From the NCBI GenBank assembly GCA_959604115.1, contig CAUHBW010000006.1, positions 1-24,719 on the forward strand: DNA of 24,719 nt. Reading direction: 5' to 3'. The stretch comes from an uncultured Bilophila sp. (GTDB lineage Bacteria > Desulfobacterota > Desulfovibrionia > Desulfovibrionales > Desulfovibrionaceae). Shown one piece after another: positions 7,423 to 17,179 of this stretch (its first letter is position 1; each line of letters begins with the position of its first letter). A program made the position numbers and the translations under genes. The notes under the pieces are model-generated. The model made no database searches, was not told where the DNA came from, and worked only from the letters and a program-made list of their open reading frames with translations.

Positions 7423-7977
7423 TTACTTCCTGCCGGACTTGGGTTCGGGGAACTTGCTGCCGCCGGCCTTCCAGAGACGGTTCACTTCCGCGAGCACGGG
7501 CTTGGTGATGTCGAGGGTCGGGGTCGCGTACATCACGCTGCCGGCGGCGGCGTCGAGGATGAGGTCGAGCTTCTGCTGCTTGGCGATCGTGGTGGCGGCG
7601 TCGTAGATCTGCTGAGCCATGCTCTGGCGGATCTGGTTTTCGGTGTTTTCGACCTTGCGGGCGAAGTTGCGGGACTTTTCTTCAAAGGAACGGCGCAGGC
7701 GGAGGAATTCCATCTGCTTTTCCTCGCGTTCCTTGGCGGACATTTTGGCGACCTGAGCCTGGAGGGCCTCACCCTTGGACTGGAGATCCTTCGCCTGCTT
7801 TTCGAGCTGCGACTTTTCCGCGCCGAACTGGGACTGCAGCTTCTGCTGGGCGGCCTTGGCGGCGTCGCTGTCCATGGCGACGGCCTGGGAATTGAAGACG
7901 CCGATTTTCATGTCGGCGAAAGCGGAACCCGCCATCAGGACGCAAGCCACAAGAGCAAGGGACAATACTCTGAACAT
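7423..7977 (-). CDS. skp: Periplasmic OMP chaperone Skp/OmpH
   Basis: Seen: 184 aa with a signal peptide ending ...MAGSAFA (cut near residue 21). A beta strand at the mature N-terminus (KIGVFNSQAV) is followed by a long Lys/Glu/Gln-rich helical hairpin (about 40-120) and the C-terminal strand segment. Known: trimeric Skp holds unfolded outer-membrane proteins and hands them to BamA. It is the first gene after a 454-bp gap holding a good promoter, and has a strong ribosome site (AAGGAGAAG). It leads the lpxD-fabZ-lpxA group. Confidence 0.9.
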   Translation of the reverse strand: MFRVLSLALVACVLMAGSAFADMKIGVFNSQAVAMDSDAAKAAQQKLQSQFGAEKSQLEKQAKDLQSKGEALQAQVAKMSAKEREEKQMEFLRLRRSFEEKSRNFARKVENTENQIRQSMAQQIYDAATTIAKQQKLDLILDAAAGSVMYATPTLDITKPVLAEVNRLWKAGGSKFPEPKSGRK

Positions 7978-8030
7978 ACTCTTCTCCTTGAATGTACAGA
8001 CAATAGCGGGATGAAGCCCGCAGATCGCAA

Positions 8031-8059
8031 TGGATAGCCTTCAACGCGTGAGTCGTCAA
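8031..8059 (-). promoter_or_regulatory. Promoter of the skp-lpxD-fabZ-lpxA transcript
   Basis: On the minus strand TTGACG (8054-8059) and TATCCA (8031-8036) are spaced by 17 bases, with the skp start codon about 54 bp further on. This makes the last four envelope genes separable from the lysS-to-amiC part of the block. Confidence 0.6.
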
Positions 8060-8431
8060 GCCGTGCCGCGTCGCAGACGGGGAAAGAGAAAGGCGATCAG
8101 GAAACAATAAACATATTGTTTTTCAGCATGTTGAAAGCAGAGCTCGCGGCAAGGCCGGAACGGCGGGGAGGAGAAAACCTTTCTTGGGGAACGATTCTTT
8201 CCCGCGTTTTCTCTTTCAGGAACGTTTTTCCGCGGCGTATCCCGTTTTTCGGCCTTCCCGCGATGGAAAAACGCATGTCGAACGTGACGCTCCGGAAATG
8301 CTCCGGCAACCGGATATGCCGTTCCTTTCTTTCCAGCCTCACGGGTCGCATACCCTTTCAGACCTGTCCGCGCGGACGTGCTTCCGTAACCGAGGGGGAA
8401 TTCTTTTCCCTCAGCGGGCAAGGGCGTCGCC
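8060..8431. other. Gene-free spacer between amiC and the skp promoter
   Basis: No credible reading frame was found. It holds an AT-rich inverted repeat (AAACAAT at 8102-8108 with ATTGTTT at 8115-8121), about 45 bp upstream of the skp -35, which could bind a regulator. A compact GC palindrome, AGGGCG/CGCCCT at 8420-8432, overlaps the amiC stop codon. No clear T-tract terminator was seen for amiC. Confidence 0.4.
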
Positions 8432-10108
8432 CTATTTCTGGGCGCTCTCCAGACTGCCCATGTAGGCGACGACGCCGGACGCCAGCCCTTCGGCAAGTGC
8501 CTGCCGATAGGCGGGCACGGCGAGATTCTTCGCTTCCTGCGGGTTGGAGCAGTAGCCGACCTCCACGAGCACGCCGGGCATGGACGCGCCGAGCAGCACC
8601 TTGAACGGCGCGGCCTTGACCCCGCCGTTCCGGACCGTGAAGGTCTTTTCCTTCATGATGGACAGCGAACATTTCTGGATCGTCTCCGCAAGACGCCGCG
8701 ACTCCTGCGCCCGCGAACCGGGCGCGGCCGCCGCGTCTCCGGCCTTGTGCCCGCCGTTGGCGTTTTCCAGTCCGGCGAGCTTGTTCGCGTCCGTGTTGCT
8801 GGCGACGTCGGGGAAATAGGTTTCCAGCCCGCAGGCCGCTTCGTTGGGGTTGGCGTTGACGTGGATGGACAGCAGCACGTCGGCCCGCGCCTGATTGGCC
8901 TTATAGGAGCGGGTCGCCAGCGAAACCCACGTGTTGTCGGTACGCGTGTAACGGACCTGCAACCCTTTGGACGCGAGGATGGCCCCCACGCGCTTGGCGA
9001 TGTCCAGCGTGACGTCGCGCTCGACGATGCCGTTGTGGACCGTGCCGGGGTCCTTGCCGCCGTGCCCCGCGTCGATCATGACGGTGCGGGCCGAGAACCG
9101 GAAAAGCGGATCGCTTGATTGCAGCGCCTGGCCGATGGCGATGCCGCGCGGCAGCCCGGCGTCCGTGGTCGAGGTCGTGATGACGATACGGAACGGCGAA
9201 GTTTCGGTGTTGACCGTGAACCGCTTTACCGTCCGGAAGTCGAGCAGCAGCCGGGTCTTGTCCGGGGAGGAGAGGTCAAGGCGCATGCGGCGCAGGGAAC
9301 TGCCCTGCACCTTGATGCCGGGCCGGATGGTCGGGGCGGGATTGACGCCGGACAGATCCACGATGATCCGGTTGGGCAGGTCTTTCTTCTTGTTGCCGCT
9401 CTGCGAGGAGACGGACCAGATGATGGGCCGGTCGAATTCCAGCGTGACGACGGCCAGCCCCTTGCGGTTTTCCCAGCTCATGTCGGTGAGCAGCGCGGCG
9501 TTTTTCTTGCCGGGCGTGCTGTTTTTGGCGGCTTCGAGCGCGGTGTTCATGCGCTGGGCGTAGAGTTTGGCCTCGGGGGCCACGTCGCCGCGCGGATAGC
9601 GGGTCTGGATGGCGTTCAGCGCCTCCCGCGCTCCGGGCGCGTCGCCGAAACGTTCCGCCTTGATGCGGGCGATGTGGAACAGGGCGTCGTCGGCCAGCAC
9701 GTGGGCGGCGTAGCTTTTGAGAAACAGCTCGTAGCGGGCGATGGCCGTCTGCGCGTCCTGCCGCAGCATGGAACGGGAGGCCAGCTCCTCCATCGCGAGA
9801 GCCGAGCGGTACAACGCCGCAGGCCGGTTGCGCCAGCGGGGATGCTTTTCATACAGATCAAGAAAGGACTGGGCGATGGTTTCCCACGGCTCCCGCCAGC
9901 CGCCGCGTTTGGCGTCGTTTTTGAGCAGGTCCATGTCCCGCTTGGTCTTTTCGTACTGCTGCTCGAAGGAGGGCGCCGCGTGCGCGTCTGGAAGGGAGGC
10001 GAACAGAAAAAACGCCGCGCAGGCTGCCAGAAGCAGCCGAAGCGCGATCCGGGCGGCTCCGCCGAAAAGCGGAGCGTCGTTCGGGGGGCTGGCGGCGGAT
10101 ATGGTCAT
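8432..10108 (-). CDS. amiC: N-acetylmuramoyl-L-alanine amidase (AMIN plus Amidase_3)
   Basis: Seen: 558 aa. The hydrophobic segment at about 21-40 ends in DAHA, a signal peptide. A helical, TPR-like region covers about 48-190, an AMIN-like beta domain about 210-320, and the zinc amidase domain about 340-550. Zinc ligands lie in DAGHGG, the Glu of GIVERD and SIHVNA, with the catalytic Glu in VLVEVGY. Known: it cleaves the bond between MurNAc and L-Ala in septal murein; AMIN domains target the septum. The TPR-like N-terminal extension is not in E. coli AmiC. It follows bamA after a 96-bp gap holding a hairpin. The start has no evident Shine-Dalgarno, so the exact N-terminus is uncertain. Confidence 0.9.
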   Translation of the reverse strand: MTISAASPPNDAPLFGGAARIALRLLLAACAAFFLFASLPDAHAAPSFEQQYEKTKRDMDLLKNDAKRGGWREPWETIAQSFLDLYEKHPRWRNRPAALYRSALAMEELASRSMLRQDAQTAIARYELFLKSYAAHVLADDALFHIARIKAERFGDAPGAREALNAIQTRYPRGDVAPEAKLYAQRMNTALEAAKNSTPGKKNAALLTDMSWENRKGLAVVTLEFDRPIIWSVSSQSGNKKKDLPNRIIVDLSGVNPAPTIRPGIKVQGSSLRRMRLDLSSPDKTRLLLDFRTVKRFTVNTETSPFRIVITTSTTDAGLPRGIAIGQALQSSDPLFRFSARTVMIDAGHGGKDPGTVHNGIVERDVTLDIAKRVGAILASKGLQVRYTRTDNTWVSLATRSYKANQARADVLLSIHVNANPNEAACGLETYFPDVASNTDANKLAGLENANGGHKAGDAAAAPGSRAQESRRLAETIQKCSLSIMKEKTFTVRNGGVKAAPFKVLLGASMPGVLVEVGYCSNPQEAKNLAVPAYRQALAEGLASGVVAYMGSLESAQK

Positions 10109-10172
10109 GAAGGGAGGGGGAATCCTGTGCTGGCGGTGACGCCGCGCCGGGAGACGCGGACGAAGGCGAGAA

Positions 10173-10196
10173 GGGGCCCTTCCGTGGAAGGGCCCC
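10173..10196 (-). terminator. GC-rich hairpin between bamA and amiC
   Basis: An 11-bp inverted repeat (10173-10183 with 10186-10196) with an almost absent loop lies just past the bamA stop codon. Only TTCT follows on the minus strand, so it is a weak terminator at best, or an attenuator lowering amiC expression. Confidence 0.5.
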
Positions 10197-10204
10197 CGTA
10201 TATC

Positions 10205-12904
10205 CTAGAAGAACTGACCCATGGAGAACTCGAACCGTCCGCCGGGGTTTTCGCCCTTGACGTTCTTGTCCAGCGGGTAGCCGTAGGCGAAGCGCAGGTC
10301 GCCCATGGGCGAACGCCACCGGAGTTCGAGGCCGACCGACTTCTTCAGGTCGCTGAAGGGATCGGACTGCTGCTTGGAGTCGATGTTGTAGCCGATGTCG
10401 AAGAACGGGACGAGGGCGATGCCCATTTCCGGATGGATCGTCCAGATGTATTCGAGGTTCAGGAAGCCCATGCGGTCGCCGCCGATTTCGTCGTCGTATT
10501 CGGGGTCGCGCGGGGCGAGGTCTTCCGTGTCGTACCCGCGGATGGAATCGATGCCGCCGATGAAGAAGCGGTCGAAGACGGGCACCGGCTTGTCGGAGTT
10601 CTCGAACACGCCGCCGATGCGCCCGCGCCAGTGGAAGATGTGGTTCGGGTTGCGGAACAGGGTGTGGAACGACTGCATTTCGCCGATGGGCTTGAAGAAG
10701 TTGTCGTTGCCGCCGATGCCGCCGCCGCCGTATTCGGCGGACAGGCGGGCCATCACGCCGGAGGTGGGACGCTCGCGGGAGTCGGTGGAGTCGTAGGTGA
10801 CGCTGGTGCTCAGCACGCTCGACAGGTTCTTGCCTTCGTATTCCTTGTAGGCGCGGGACGCCGACTCGGGAATGTTGAACAGGGTATACCGGTCGAGACG
10901 GTAGCCCACGGACGCCGAGGTGTATTCGCCGATGGGGTGGAACAGGCGGATCGTGTTGCCGATGGTCTTCTTTTCGAAGTCGTCCCATTCTTCCCAGATG
11001 GCGTAGGCGTTGTTGCTGAAGCCGAAGTCGGTGTCGTAGATGCGCGGGTTGACGAAGGACAGGTCCAGATAGGAGGACTTGCCGGACACGAAGCCCTGGA
11101 GGCCCAGCGAGTAGCCGCGGCCGAACAGGTTGCGTTCCATGATGCTGCCGCTCACGCCGAACTGGTAGAAGCTCGAATAGCCCACGCCGCCCATGAGCGC
11201 GCCGGTGCGGTCTTCCTTCAGGTTGACGCGCAGATCGACCTCGTCGTCCTTGTCGGTGGGCACGATGGTCGTGTCGGCCTGCGTGAAGTAGCGGAGCCGG
11301 TTCAGGCGTTCGTTGGAGCGGCGCAGCTTGGAGCCGTCGAACAGGTCGCCGTCGGCGAGGCGCAGCTCGCGGAAGATGACGTTGTCGCGGGTGCGGGTGT
11401 TGCCCTGCGTGACCACGCGGCGGATATGCACCTTCTGCTTCTTGTTGGGCACGAAGAAGATGTCGATGGTGCCGTCTTCGGGGTGCTTGCGGGTGTCCAT
11501 GTCCACTTCGGCGAAGGCGTACCCGTAGTTGCCGTAGAAGTCGGTGAGGGCCTTGATGTCGTCCTGAATGACGGAGAGCGAGAAGTACCCGTTGCTATCC
11601 TTGAAGTCGTCGATCTTGACCACTTCGAACAGGCGTTCGTCGGTGTCGATGAGATCGCCCTTGAAGCCGAGCTCCCCGAGTTTGTAGCGCGTGCCTTCCT
11701 TGACGGTGAAGGTCACGGTGATGCCGTCCTCGGCGTAGTCCACCTGCGGGGCGGCCACCTGAATGTCGATGTAGCCGTGGTTCATGGCGTAGGCCGTGAT
11801 CGCGGCGGAGTCGCGTTCGAGGTATTCCTCGCGCAGCACGCCCGTCCCGGTGACCCAGGAGAGGATGCCGTGTTCCTGAAGGGCGAGTTCCTTCTTGAGA
11901 TCCCCGGCGTCGATGTTTTCGAGGCCCTCGATCTTGATTTCCTTGATGTACAGCTTCTTGCCTTCCTTCACGTCGAAGACGAGGACGGCCGAGGCGCTGT
12001 TGGCCTTCTGGTCGATATGGTAGGCCACCTCGGCGAGGTAGAAGCCTTCCTTGCGGTAGAGTTCGGTGATCTTCTGGATGTCTTCGGCGAGCAGGCGATC
12101 GTTGAGGACGGACCCGGTCTTGGAGCTCATCGCCGCCAGAATGTCGTCCTTCTTCACCTCGTCGGAACCGTTGACGATCACGTCGTCGATGCGCGGCTTT
12201 TCCTTGACCGTGAACACGAGCACGCGGCCCATGCCGCTCCGCTCGACGTCGGCGCTCACGTCGCTGAAATAGCCGAGATCCCAGATGCGCTTGATTTCGG
12301 TATTGAGGGTGGCGGGATCGACGACGTCGCCCTTGCGGGTGGACAGGCGCATGAGCACCACGTCGGGGTCGAGCACCTTGAGGCCGCGGATCTGGATGTC
12401 CGAGATGGCGTCGCCCTTGACCGCGCCGCCGCCCATCTTCTCCACAAGTTCGTCCACGGCGGGCAGCAGCTCCATCATGTTCGCCTTCTGGACGAAGAGG
12501 GGCTGGGCACTCTTCTCGCCGGAGGCGTCCACCATGCGGGCGTCGATGCTGAAGGCGTCGCCGGTCTTGCTGAAGCTGCCGTAGACGGCGTAGTCCGCGC
12601 CGGTCTGCTTGGCGATGGCGCGGGCGGCGGCCAGATTGAGCTGGCCCACCTTCTGCCGCTTGAGCAGGCGGAGGGTTTCCTTCGGCGGGATGACCTTCAT
12701 GCCCTTGTTCGCCAGCCGTTGGGCGAACAGCGAGGGCAGTTCCTCGTTCAGGTAGTCGATGTCGGCCCCTCCGTTGATCTGGAAGGGGAGCACGGCTACG
12801 CGGACGGCGTCCGAGGCGGCCTGTTTGGGCGCCGCCTGGGCCATGCCGTGGAACAACAGGTTACACAGCGCCAGCGCCAGCAGCGCGAGTACGCATCTCT
12901 TCAT
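10205..12904 (-). CDS. bamA: Outer-membrane beta-barrel insertase BamA with extra N-terminal domain
   Basis: Seen: 899 aa versus about 810 in E. coli. A signal peptide ends ...GMAQA (residue 24). An additional domain at about 33-140 (VAVLPF..., DYAVYGSF...) resembles the TolB N-terminal / CsgG-like alpha-beta fold. Five POTRA domains cover about 165-560 and the C-terminal 16-strand barrel about 570-899, with the lid motif SIRGYD and a terminal aromatic beta signal ending GQFF. Known: BamA inserts outer-membrane proteins delivered by Skp or SurA. The ATG with GGAGA before it lies 44 bases inside the end of lolD. It shares its operon with the lipoprotein exporter that delivers the Bam lipoproteins. 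Confidence 0.95.
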   Translation of the reverse strand: MKRCVLALLALALCNLLFHGMAQAAPKQAASDAVRVAVLPFQINGGADIDYLNEELPSLFAQRLANKGMKVIPPKETLRLLKRQKVGQLNLAAARAIAKQTGADYAVYGSFSKTGDAFSIDARMVDASGEKSAQPLFVQKANMMELLPAVDELVEKMGGGAVKGDAISDIQIRGLKVLDPDVVLMRLSTRKGDVVDPATLNTEIKRIWDLGYFSDVSADVERSGMGRVLVFTVKEKPRIDDVIVNGSDEVKKDDILAAMSSKTGSVLNDRLLAEDIQKITELYRKEGFYLAEVAYHIDQKANSASAVLVFDVKEGKKLYIKEIKIEGLENIDAGDLKKELALQEHGILSWVTGTGVLREEYLERDSAAITAYAMNHGYIDIQVAAPQVDYAEDGITVTFTVKEGTRYKLGELGFKGDLIDTDERLFEVVKIDDFKDSNGYFSLSVIQDDIKALTDFYGNYGYAFAEVDMDTRKHPEDGTIDIFFVPNKKQKVHIRRVVTQGNTRTRDNVIFRELRLADGDLFDGSKLRRSNERLNRLRYFTQADTTIVPTDKDDEVDLRVNLKEDRTGALMGGVGYSSFYQFGVSGSIMERNLFGRGYSLGLQGFVSGKSSYLDLSFVNPRIYDTDFGFSNNAYAIWEEWDDFEKKTIGNTIRLFHPIGEYTSASVGYRLDRYTLFNIPESASRAYKEYEGKNLSSVLSTSVTYDSTDSRERPTSGVMARLSAEYGGGGIGGNDNFFKPIGEMQSFHTLFRNPNHIFHWRGRIGGVFENSDKPVPVFDRFFIGGIDSIRGYDTEDLAPRDPEYDDEIGGDRMGFLNLEYIWTIHPEMGIALVPFFDIGYNIDSKQQSDPFSDLKKSVGLELRWRSPMGDLRFAYGYPLDKNVKGENPGGRFEFSMGQFF

Positions 12905-13604
12905 ACAGTTCTCCAGATCGCAGTTCGAGGCAGCGCGCGAGGGTTCCCGCCATATCCCGGTTGTGGGTGACGATGACCAGCGTCATGCCGAGCGTGCGGT
13001 TCAGTTCCAGAAGCAGTTCGGCGACGGTGTCGCCGGTCCGTTGATCAAGGTTGCCGGTGGGTTCGTCGGCGAGCAGCACGCGGGGCTCCAGCAGGATGGC
13101 CCGCGCGATGGCCGCGCGCTGGCGTTCGCCGCCGGACAGGGTCGTGACCCTGTGGTTCCGCCTGTCGCCGAGGCCGACGCGCTCCAGCGCCCGCCGGGCC
13201 AGCTCCAGCGCCTTGCGCCGGTCCATGCCGGCGATGAGCGCCTGCATGGCGACGTTCTCCTCGGTGGAGAACTCGGGCAGCAGGTGGTGAAACTGGAAGA
13301 CGAAACCGAGCTTCCGATTGCGGAAATGGGCCTTTTCCACGGGAGTCATGTCCGGCAGGCTCCTGCCCTCGAACATGACGGAACCCGCCGTGGGGACGTC
13401 CAGCGCGCCGAGGAGGTGGAGCAGGGTGGACTTGCCCGATCCCGACGCACCGACGACGGCGACGGATTCGCCCGCCCGGATGGTCAGGTTCATGTTTTTC
13501 AGAATGGTGATGCGCTCCGCCGGGCCTTCGCAGGACTTCTCGACCCCGGTGAGCTCATAGAGCACGGGGGCGGCGGGCGTCGCGAGTGAGGGCTGTTCCA
13601 TCAT
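12861..13604 (-). CDS. lolD: Lipoprotein-releasing ABC transporter ATPase LolD
   Basis: Seen: 247 aa. It has Walker A GASGSGKST near residue 50, a Q-loop in FVFQFHHLLP, signature LSGGERQR, Walker B VLLADEPTGNLD and switch His in VIVTHN, all intact. The start is ATGATG, overlapping the lolC/E stop codon by 4 bases. Known: with LolC/E it extracts lipoproteins from the inner membrane and hands them to LolA. The C-terminus runs 44 bases into bamA in another frame, so the last codons are constrained by the bamA ribosome site and start. The longer open frame upstream of the double ATG lies inside lolC/E and is not used. Confidence 0.93.
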   Translation of the reverse strand: MMEQPSLATPAAPVLYELTGVEKSCEGPAERITILKNMNLTIRAGESVAVVGASGSGKSTLLHLLGALDVPTAGSVMFEGRSLPDMTPVEKAHFRNRKLGFVFQFHHLLPEFSTEENVAMQALIAGMDRRKALELARRALERVGLGDRRNHRVTTLSGGERQRAAIARAILLEPRVLLADEPTGNLDQRTGDTVAELLLELNRTLGMTLVIVTHNRDMAGTLARCLELRSGELYEEMRTRAAGAGAV

Positions 13605-14893
13605 TCGTACCGCAGGGCTTCGGCGGGTTCGAGGCTCGAGGCCTGCCGCGCCGGGTAGATCGTGGCGAGGAAGCACAGGGTCATGGCGGAAGCGCCGACC
13701 ACGACGATATCGACCCAGTCGAGGAGAATGGGCAGGTGATCCAGCGTATACACGCCGGGCGGCAGCTTGATGAACTGGTAGCGTTGCAGCAGGAGTGCCA
13801 GCCCGATGCCGAGCACGTAGCCGAGCAGCGTGCCCACCACGCCGATGATCGTGCCCTGAAGCATGAAGATGCGGCGGATCATGCCCTTGGTCGCGCCCAT
13901 CGACATCAGGATGGCGATGTCGTGGGTCTTTTCCATGACCAGCATGACCAGCGTGGTGACGATGGAAAACGAGCCGATGAGCACGACCATCGCCAACAGG
14001 ATGAACATCCCGATCTTTTCCAGCTTCAGCGCGGCGAACAGGTTGGCGTTCATGTCCATCCACGTGCGCACGGAGGCCAGCGGGCCGAGTTCTTCCTGAA
14101 GTTCGGCGGCCACCTTGTCGGCCTTGTACACGTCCTTGACGGTGACCTCGATCCCGGAAATCTGATCCGCGGGCAGGCCGAGCAGATCGCGCCCGGCCGC
14201 AAGGGAGATGAAGCCCAGCGAGGAGTCGTATTCGAACATGCCGGTCTGGAAAATCCCCGCCACCCGGTAGGGGCGGATGCGGGGCTGGAAACCGGCGGTC
14301 GTCTTCTGGCCGGAAGGGGAGAGGAGATTGACGCGGCTGCCCACGGTCAGGCCGAGACGCTGCGCCAGCTCGTTGCCGATGAGCACGCCCGGCGGAGCGC
14401 CCTCCACCGAAGGCGTCAGGTTGGCGACGCTGCCGCTGGTCAGGCTGTCCAGCATGGACAGCACGGACGGCGCGGTTTTCGGGTCGATGCCGCGCAGCAC
14501 CACGCCCTTTACGCCGCGAGGCGAGGAAAGCATCCCCTCCGCATACAGGAAGGGGGTCGATCCCACCACGCCCGGCGTGGCGTCGATGCGCTTGAGCACG
14601 GCATCGATGCCGGAAAGGTGCGGCGCATCGCCGTCGCGCATGGCGTCGAGCGTCGCGTCCGAAGGGCGCGCGGTGAGCGCGGCCAGCGGACCGGAGACGA
14701 TGATGTGCGCGTTCGCGCCGAGGATTTTGTCCCGGATGTCGGTGGTGAACCCGTTGTAGACGCCGAGCACCACGACCAGCGCGGCGACGCCGATGGCGAC
14801 GCCGAGCACGGACATGGCGGAAATGATATAGATGAAGGCCTGCTTGCGCCGCGCGAAGAGGTAGCGCAAGGCTACAAAGAGTTCAAAACGCAT
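13601..14893 (-). CDS. Lipoprotein-releasing system permease LolC/LolE (single subunit)
   Basis: Seen: 430 aa with the MacB/FtsX-like layout. One N-terminal membrane helix (about 20-48) and a large periplasmic domain (about 50-310) are followed by three C-terminal helices (about 315-345, 362-390, 400-422). The hallmark ATPase-coupling tail PARQASSLEPAEALRYE is present. Known: LolC and LolE form the membrane part of LolCDE. Only one such gene is present here, so it may act as a homodimer as in LolF-type systems; a second copy elsewhere cannot be excluded. It starts 5 bp after lysS. Confidence 0.9.
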   Translation of the reverse strand: MRFELFVALRYLFARRKQAFIYIISAMSVLGVAIGVAALVVVLGVYNGFTTDIRDKILGANAHIIVSGPLAALTARPSDATLDAMRDGDAPHLSGIDAVLKRIDATPGVVGSTPFLYAEGMLSSPRGVKGVVLRGIDPKTAPSVLSMLDSLTSGSVANLTPSVEGAPPGVLIGNELAQRLGLTVGSRVNLLSPSGQKTTAGFQPRIRPYRVAGIFQTGMFEYDSSLGFISLAAGRDLLGLPADQISGIEVTVKDVYKADKVAAELQEELGPLASVRTWMDMNANLFAALKLEKIGMFILLAMVVLIGSFSIVTTLVMLVMEKTHDIAILMSMGATKGMIRRIFMLQGTIIGVVGTLLGYVLGIGLALLLQRYQFIKLPPGVYTLDHLPILLDWVDIVVVGASAMTLCFLATIYPARQASSLEPAEALRYE

Positions 14894-14898
14894 ACGGG

Positions 14899-16482
<1,584 letters not shown>

Positions 16483-16826
16483 GGGAATCTCTCCATCAAT
16501 TAGAATAGCGATGTGGCGACCGGCGGAATCCTTCGCGTTTCCGGACGGCGGAAAAAGCCCTGCGGTGCCGGGCGGACTGCCCCCTGCGGCGGCATGACGA
16601 CTCTACAGGAAAGCCGTACGCTGTTCCAACGGGTTAGAGGAAACCGGACGGTTTCCGTTCCGTTGCGCCGCCCACGGCTTCCGGCGGCGGGAACACCCCT
16701 CCGGCCTTGGCGCCCTGCGGGCCTGATCGCACAGTTTGTATCCGCAAAGCCGTAGTCCAATTGTGCTGTGCAGTCAAGGATGTGGCGCGCTCCAAAAAGT
16801 TTTTTCAAAAAAAGAGAAAAAAAAGC
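16483..16826. other. Spacer between lysS and tRNA-Asn, no gene seen
   Basis: This divergent spacer should carry the lysS operon promoter, but I could not pick a convincing -35/-10 pair for it. It holds a small inverted repeat (GGAAACCG at 16639-16646 with CGGTTTCC at 16649-16656). At its right end an A-rich tract (about 16801-16824) may act as an UP element for the tRNA-Asn promoter. Confidence 0.4.
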
Positions 16827-16855
16827 TTGACGGAGAGGCCCCGTTTCGATAGACC
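16827..16855 (+). promoter_or_regulatory. tRNA-Asn promoter
   Basis: TTGACG (16827-16832), a 17-base spacer and TAGACC (16850-16855) lie 28 bp before the tRNA. The upstream A tract and the run AAAAAAAGCTTGACG match the tRNA-Thr promoter exactly over 15 bases. Confidence 0.65.
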
Positions 16856-16882
16856 TCTTTTCGCACCAACAACGTGCCTCAT

Positions 16883-16958
16883 TCCCCGGTGGCTCAATCG
16901 GCAGAGCGGGTGACTGTTAATCACTAGGTTGGCGGTTCAAGTCCGTCCCGGGGAGCCA
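16883..16958 (+). tRNA. tRNA-Asn (anticodon GTT), CCA encoded
   Basis: A 76-nt cloverleaf: acceptor TCCCCGG pairs with CCGGGGA, the discriminator is G and CCA is encoded. The D arm GGCTCAATCGGCAGAGC is standard, the anticodon loop CTGTTAA gives GTT, and the T loop is TTCAAGT. It marks the boundary between GC-rich core DNA and the accessory region. Confidence 0.95.
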
Positions 16959-16966
16959 GAAAGTAC

Positions 16967-17000
16967 AAGGCCCTACAGCAAAAGCTGTAGGGCCTTTTCT
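16967..17000 (+). terminator. tRNA-Asn terminator
   Basis: A perfect 13-bp stem (16967-16979 with 16984-16996) with an AAAA loop is followed by TTTTCT. It begins 8 bases after the tRNA CCA end. Confidence 0.85.
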
Positions 17001-17013
17001 GGTTTTGGAGCGT

Positions 17014-17112
17014 TGTTGTCCCCATTTTGTCCCCACTTCTTCTAGGATGAAAAGTGTTTCTTCGTGATTATATGTGCTGACTCTTCTCCGGATCAGAGTT
17101 GTCCCCACGCAG
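17014..17112 (-). other. Threefold GTCCCCA repeat tract, possible integrase-end scar
   Basis: GTTGTCCCCA or TTGTCCCCA occurs three times (about 17014, 17027 and 17098) between the tRNA terminator and the element's operon terminator. On the minus strand an open frame across it reads ...GTKWGQQ... and runs through the tRNA terminator into the tRNA. Tyrosine integrase genes next to tRNA sites often end in similar Gly-Thr-Lys stretches, but no catalytic motif remains, so this is only a suspected remnant. Confidence 0.25.
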
Positions 17113-17137
17113 GGTGCTTCTTACTGGACAGCCACGA

Positions 17138-17175
17138 TGAAAAGCTCTCCGTTCCTTCTGAAAGAGCGGAGAGCT
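17138..17175 (-). terminator. Terminator closing the accessory operon
   Basis: A 9-bp stem (17143-17151 with 17167-17175) with a 15-nt loop is followed on the minus strand by TTT. It lies 4 bases past the stop codon of the Rpn remnant and would separate the element's transcript from the convergent tRNA-Asn. Confidence 0.65.
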
Positions 17176-17179
17176 CGTT

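Noticed and set aside
6367..8037. 556-codon plus-strand frame opposite lpxD and skp
   Set aside because: It is a shadow; both minus-strand genes have catalytic or signal-peptide evidence.
9119..12970. 1283-codon plus-strand open frame opposite amiC and bamA
   Set aside because: It is a shadow of GC-rich codon use on the other strand. The composition is Val/Gly/Ala/Asp/His-rich with no domain, and it covers two well-supported genes.
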